From NCBI GenBank assembly GCA_903813345.2, contig CAIIXF020000005.1:10727375-10791374 (forward strand): 64,000 nt of DNA, in the 5' to 3' direction. This DNA is from Owenia fusiformis (lineage: Eukaryota; Annelida; Polychaeta; Sabellida; Oweniidae). A program made the position numbers and the translations under genes. Within the stretch, counting starts at the first letter, position 1, and each line of letters opens with the position of its first letter. Of the stretch, positions 61,162-64,000 are shown piece by piece. The notes below the pieces were generated by a model. That model did not search any database, was not told where the DNA came from, and was given only the letters and a program-made list of their open reading frames with translations.

Positions 61162-62387
61162 CTGAAATACATTTGAATTCATGAATGGCATAGGTATGAA
61201 AATCATTATTATACATGTAATTCAGCGCTCAATGAAGGTGTTACTCAGGAACTACCGTATGCTAATTACATATGACTACTGAATGTGTGAGGTGTAGTCC
61301 CATGAGAGGGATAGAAATGATGGTAATGGTATGTACTATCTAGTATCAGAGACTCAGATGACATTGACAGGCTTTCATTATTATGGGTTCATGGAGGTTG
61401 TATGAGTACACATTCAAGATTAATCTATGAGGGTGTATATACCTTAAAACTGCATTTTTAGAATCATTTAGGTGTTTTCTTCAAATGATGTGACTGACCA
61501 AATTATGAATATCTAATAACATGATTCAAGATTATTTCTACTTGCATCAAGTCTATTGTATAAATAGCTGCCACATTATCTGACTGAATTAGCCACCTGG
61601 CGTTATACCTGGCATCTTCAATTGATAATGGAGATGATGTATAACCTGTTAGTAACTCAGACAATACACTATACATGATGATGGTTGTCCACAAACTGGA
61701 ACCAGAGTTTCTTAAAAAAAAACAATATCCTCTCTTTTCTTATCAATGCAATGTTGATTTTTCAAATCACCCCACAACTACCTAGAGCTCCCCAAGATGG
61801 GACAGTGAAGTAATTTAGTCAGTTTTAAAATTCAAAAATTGACATTTGTCACATTTAAAATTTACTTGTCATATTTTTCAGATTCATTCCCTTATAGTCA
61901 GTCAAAGCATGCAACAATTGGTTTGTTATGTTCCATTGTTTGATTACTGATTAGAATAAGTCCATTTACAGGGGCGTAGGCAGGAGTTACCAAAGAGGGG
62001 GAGTGTTCGCACAAGCCCCACGAACCCCCCCCCCCTGCCAACGCCCATGATTTACATTCAGAACGAATTGTCTATTTTTTGATGCTCTTTTCCAGAAATA
62101 TTTTTGCTTGACAATAATCAGAAAAATGCATACTATATTAGAGTACTCTAGTGTGACCATGGGCGTAGCGCTATTTTTCCAAGTAGTACGCGCCCCGGGA
62201 GTATGCCACCACCACAGGAACAAGAGTCAATATACAAAAAACAAGCATTTAGGGGGGTCTGGGGGTTCTCCCCCAGGAAAATGTTGAAATTTGGTTGAAT
62301 TTGGAGCGAATTTGCAACCATCTGGTACGCCTGTGCATACCCAGCGTACCGGGCGCTACGCCCATGGTGACATATATTCTGCCATGT
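61162..62387. other. Probable first intron of the ASB-like gene
   Basis: One possible exon is the minus-strand stretch 61713-61613, between a pyrimidine-rich acceptor (tttttttttaag) and the donor AG|gtataac. It is open in one frame (SLWTTIIMYSVLSELLTGYT), but its phases do not connect with either neighbour, so it is not called. Near 61575-61610 is a fragment of the gccacctggcgttatacc type. A MITE lies at 62158-62366. Confidence 0.4.
62158..62366. mobile_element. 209-bp MITE with CATGGGCGTAGCGC ends
   Basis: CATGGGCGTAGCGC at the left and GCGCTACGCCCATG at the right are perfect inverted repeats, flanked on both sides by GTGAC (62153-62157 and 62367-62371). The interior is GC-rich with g/c runs (ggggggtctgggggttctcc). 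A related fragment with ggggcgtaggcagg lies at 61972-62047. Confidence 0.85.
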
Positions 62388-62582
62388 TCAAAAACTTACG
62401 TGACTCACAGACGACGAGAGCGTTCTGGCGAAAGGAGATTGGGATTCCAAATTTTTGGAATTGATATCTATCTCGTTCGAAGAACGTATATTAGACGTCC
62501 ATGGCGTGACTTCAATTTCTTCAGCAAATGTGTGACAACGCAAAAGTTGACAGGAATGTTCCACTATAATGTCATGACTCAT
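62388..62582 (-). CDS. Candidate first coding exon of the ASB-like gene
   Basis: On the minus strand an ATG at 62582 opens a frame of about 61 codons (for example FAEEIEVTPWTSNIRSSNE). It runs to a strong donor (CAC|gtaagt) at about 62398, with an in-frame TAG 14 codons upstream. Composition is protein-like, and the position opposite the acinus-like gene suits a bidirectional promoter. It leaves in phase 0, while the exon at 61161 would need phase 1 to extend upstream of its ATG. An intermediate exon is therefore missing, or this exon belongs to another transcript. Confidence 0.4.
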   Translation of the reverse strand: MSHDIIVEHSCQLLRCHTFAEEIEVTPWTSNIRSSNEIDINSKNLESQSPFARTLSSSVSHVSF

Positions 62583-62939
62583 GAGCTTTATTTTCGTCCT
62601 GGGTTGAATGCAGAGTGAACACTAGTCCATTTATTCTAAAAACTGCCAGTATATAAAGAGGATAGATGGTGCTGACTGTGGTTGAATTGAATGCCCTTGG
62701 CCTTGATTGATAATCTAAGATGTCTATTCAGTTTTACTTCAGTTCGAATTATTCTGTTCACGACATTACAAAATTTATATCAGTACGTAGTCATATGTAT
62801 CAATAAATATAGACGCATTATATAACTAATTGAACTCTAAAAGGATAAAATGCAACAAATTAAAAGTTACCGGAAGTAGGTGCTACGGCAGAGTTACGTT
62901 CCATAGTCGAATCTGATTGGTTCTTTATAAGCATCAGCA
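62583..62939. promoter_or_regulatory. Possible bidirectional promoter, ASB-like exon and acinus-like gene
   Basis: 357 bp separate the candidate ASB ATG (62582) and the acinus-like ATG (62940). It contains gaatctgattggttc, an inverted-CCAAT-type box (ATTGG) about 30 bp before the latter start. No other element was identified with confidence. Confidence 0.35.
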
Positions 62940-63074
62940 ATGGCGGACAATGAAACTCTAGTGGATGGGAAATCTTTGAACGAGTTACGTGTAGTGGATT
63001 TGAAGAAAAAGCTCAAAGAAAGGGGTTTACCTACTGGCGGAACTAAAACACAATTAGTTGGAAGGCTCAAAGCG
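62940..63074 (+). CDS. ACIN1: Acinus-like SAP-domain protein, first exon only
   Basis: The exon encodes 45 residues from ATG (gcaATGg) to the donor GCG|gtaaga, ending in phase 0. It holds an almost complete SAP motif, a helix-turn-helix DNA/RNA-scaffold binding module: LDGK-like VDGKSLNELRVVDLKKKL then ERGLPTGGTKTQLVGRLK. The preceding DGK and the RGL in the turn match the N-terminus of acinus (ACIN1), an exon-junction/ASAP complex component in nuclear splicing and apoptosis. SAFB-type proteins have a similar SAP motif and are the main alternative. The rest lies beyond the window. Confidence 0.65.
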
Positions 63075-64000
63075 GTAAGAAATTGGCTAAAATGGCCACA
63101 TAATCGATATTGATATGCAGCATTTTATTTTGAAAACGATTCATTCATCGATTCAGATTGAGTGAATTTTCCACGATTTCCATCCTATTGTTTGCACAGT
63201 TCAGTCTGTTCAGATATTTAATTTCTTTAACACCTCATATATTAAAATCTTTTCCATCATAACATGAAAATGTATCCAACATTTCTTGCTCAGTTGTACC
63301 ATGGTCAAGGAGGATTGGCTCCCAGGATCGAAACTCGATATTTTCCAACAATGAAAACGTCGAAATGTCGTTATTTTCTGAAATTAAAACCGACTATAAA
63401 TTCAAAATAAACAGTTCAAAAGATTCGAACCAATATCTCGATCATTTCTTGTGAGTTTTGGAATTTTTCGTCTGGAAATAAGACCAAAATTCACGATTTA
63501 AATGTTGAAGTGAACAAAATGGCGGCTGTTTGAATTCGAATTTTGTATTACGACATACCCATATATGGGACAGAATATCGGTGGTGCACTCTGGGAGCCA
63601 ATCCTCCTTGTACCATGGTTGTATTTTCAGTATTTTATGGTGGCGCCCTCTGTCGGTAACTGAATGGGGTTGTTGTGTCTTTTCTATGGCCACTGAGTGT
63701 GGCCATAGAATATAATTAAGACACTCTTTGTTGTTTTGAATTTGCCTTTAAATTGCCCAGCCGTCTTATTTTTAATGATGTAAACATAACAAACTCACCT
63801 TCATTGATCTTTACACGCAGTCCCAGTTCATACATTCGTCTACTTTGCAGGATATTTACTCACAAAATATTTTATAACAAGCGTGGCCATCTTGTCTTTT
63901 CGCTATAGCGGAAATAAGGCATGCTTTCAAAGTGGAGAACGGGACGATGTCTATTTTAAATGAAAACGTTCAATATCTATAGTTCACAATAGTTCACGGT
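63075..64000 (+). other. First intron of the acinus-like gene (runs off the window)
   Basis: No second exon was recognised before position 64000. The intron contains the MITE at 63306-63613; the remainder, including tggcgccctctgtcgg at 63640, is non-coding. Confidence 0.5.
63306..63613. mobile_element. MITE of the GGAGGATTGGCTCCCAG family, copy 2
   Basis: The ends caaggaggattggctcccag and ctgggagccaatcctccttg are perfect inverted repeats. Both flanks have tgtaccatgg-like sequence (gttgtaccatggt before, taccatggttg after), which may be a target duplication of roughly 8-10 bp. The interior is different from copy 1 (49262-49388). Confidence 0.85.

Noticed and set aside
61613-61713. Extra ASB exon on the minus strand
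   Set aside because: Open and splice-flanked, but neither its entry nor its exit phase joins the neighbouring exons.
62295-62618. Plus-strand frame of 107 codons
   Set aside because: It starts inside a MITE. The antisense reading has a clean ATG, an upstream stop and a strong donor, and is preferred.

Overview
This is an AT-rich metazoan nuclear window. Genes have many short exons with GT-AG introns, and introns and intergenic DNA are packed with small transposable elements and tandem repeats. There is no sign of prokaryotic, organellar or viral organisation. A single SMC1 gene lies head-to-head with a single RIBC gene. In human the same arrangement exists twice (SMC1A/RIBC1 and SMC1B/RIBC2), so the window looks like the unduplicated, pre-vertebrate state. 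The repeat content (hairpin-ended short elements with variable internal tandem arrays) resembles what is known from bivalves and other lophotrochozoans, but the species assignment is only an inference.

Layout, left to right. 1-5000: non-coding, with a 77-bp tandem repeat, an 18-bp minisatellite of about 34 copies and MITEs. 14265 down to about 5000 (minus): an unrecognised gene assembled here from five phase-compatible exons. Its third exon is followed by a tandem array of what read as 45-48-nt symmetric mini-exons separated by 43-nt introns. 14266-21574: intergenic, mostly mobile elements, including two TTAA-flanked elements that share one TTAA. 48242 down to 21575 (minus): a complete 24-coding-exon SMC1 gene (1251 aa, all splice phases consistent). 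Intron 15 holds a 915-bp element with CAC-ended terminal inverted repeats and a 5-bp target duplication. Intron 5 (9.2 kb) holds, on the opposite strand, a TRIM-NHL gene (35255-41296) broken by a mariner-type transposon inside the RING codons and by a 5'-truncated LINE in the NHL part. Intron 1 holds a large foldback repeat with a nested 1.6-kb insertion carrying repeated 14-bp palindromes.

48243-48773 is a 531-bp bidirectional promoter with an NRF1-like palindrome, an E2F-like half-site and an RFX X-box near the RIBC side. RIBC (48774-55113, plus, 5 exons, 379 aa) follows. Convergent to it is an ankyrin-repeat/SOCS-box (ASB-like) gene on the minus strand (61156 down to 58674, probably with a first exon at 62582-62388). 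That exon would face, 357 bp away, the first exon of an acinus-like SAP-domain gene (62940-63074, plus) that runs off the window.

Functionally, SMC1 is the cohesin ATPase, RIBC a ciliary doublet-microtubule protein, ASB a substrate receptor of Cullin-5 ligases and acinus an RNA-processing factor. They share position, not a pathway; the promoters are the only apparent link.
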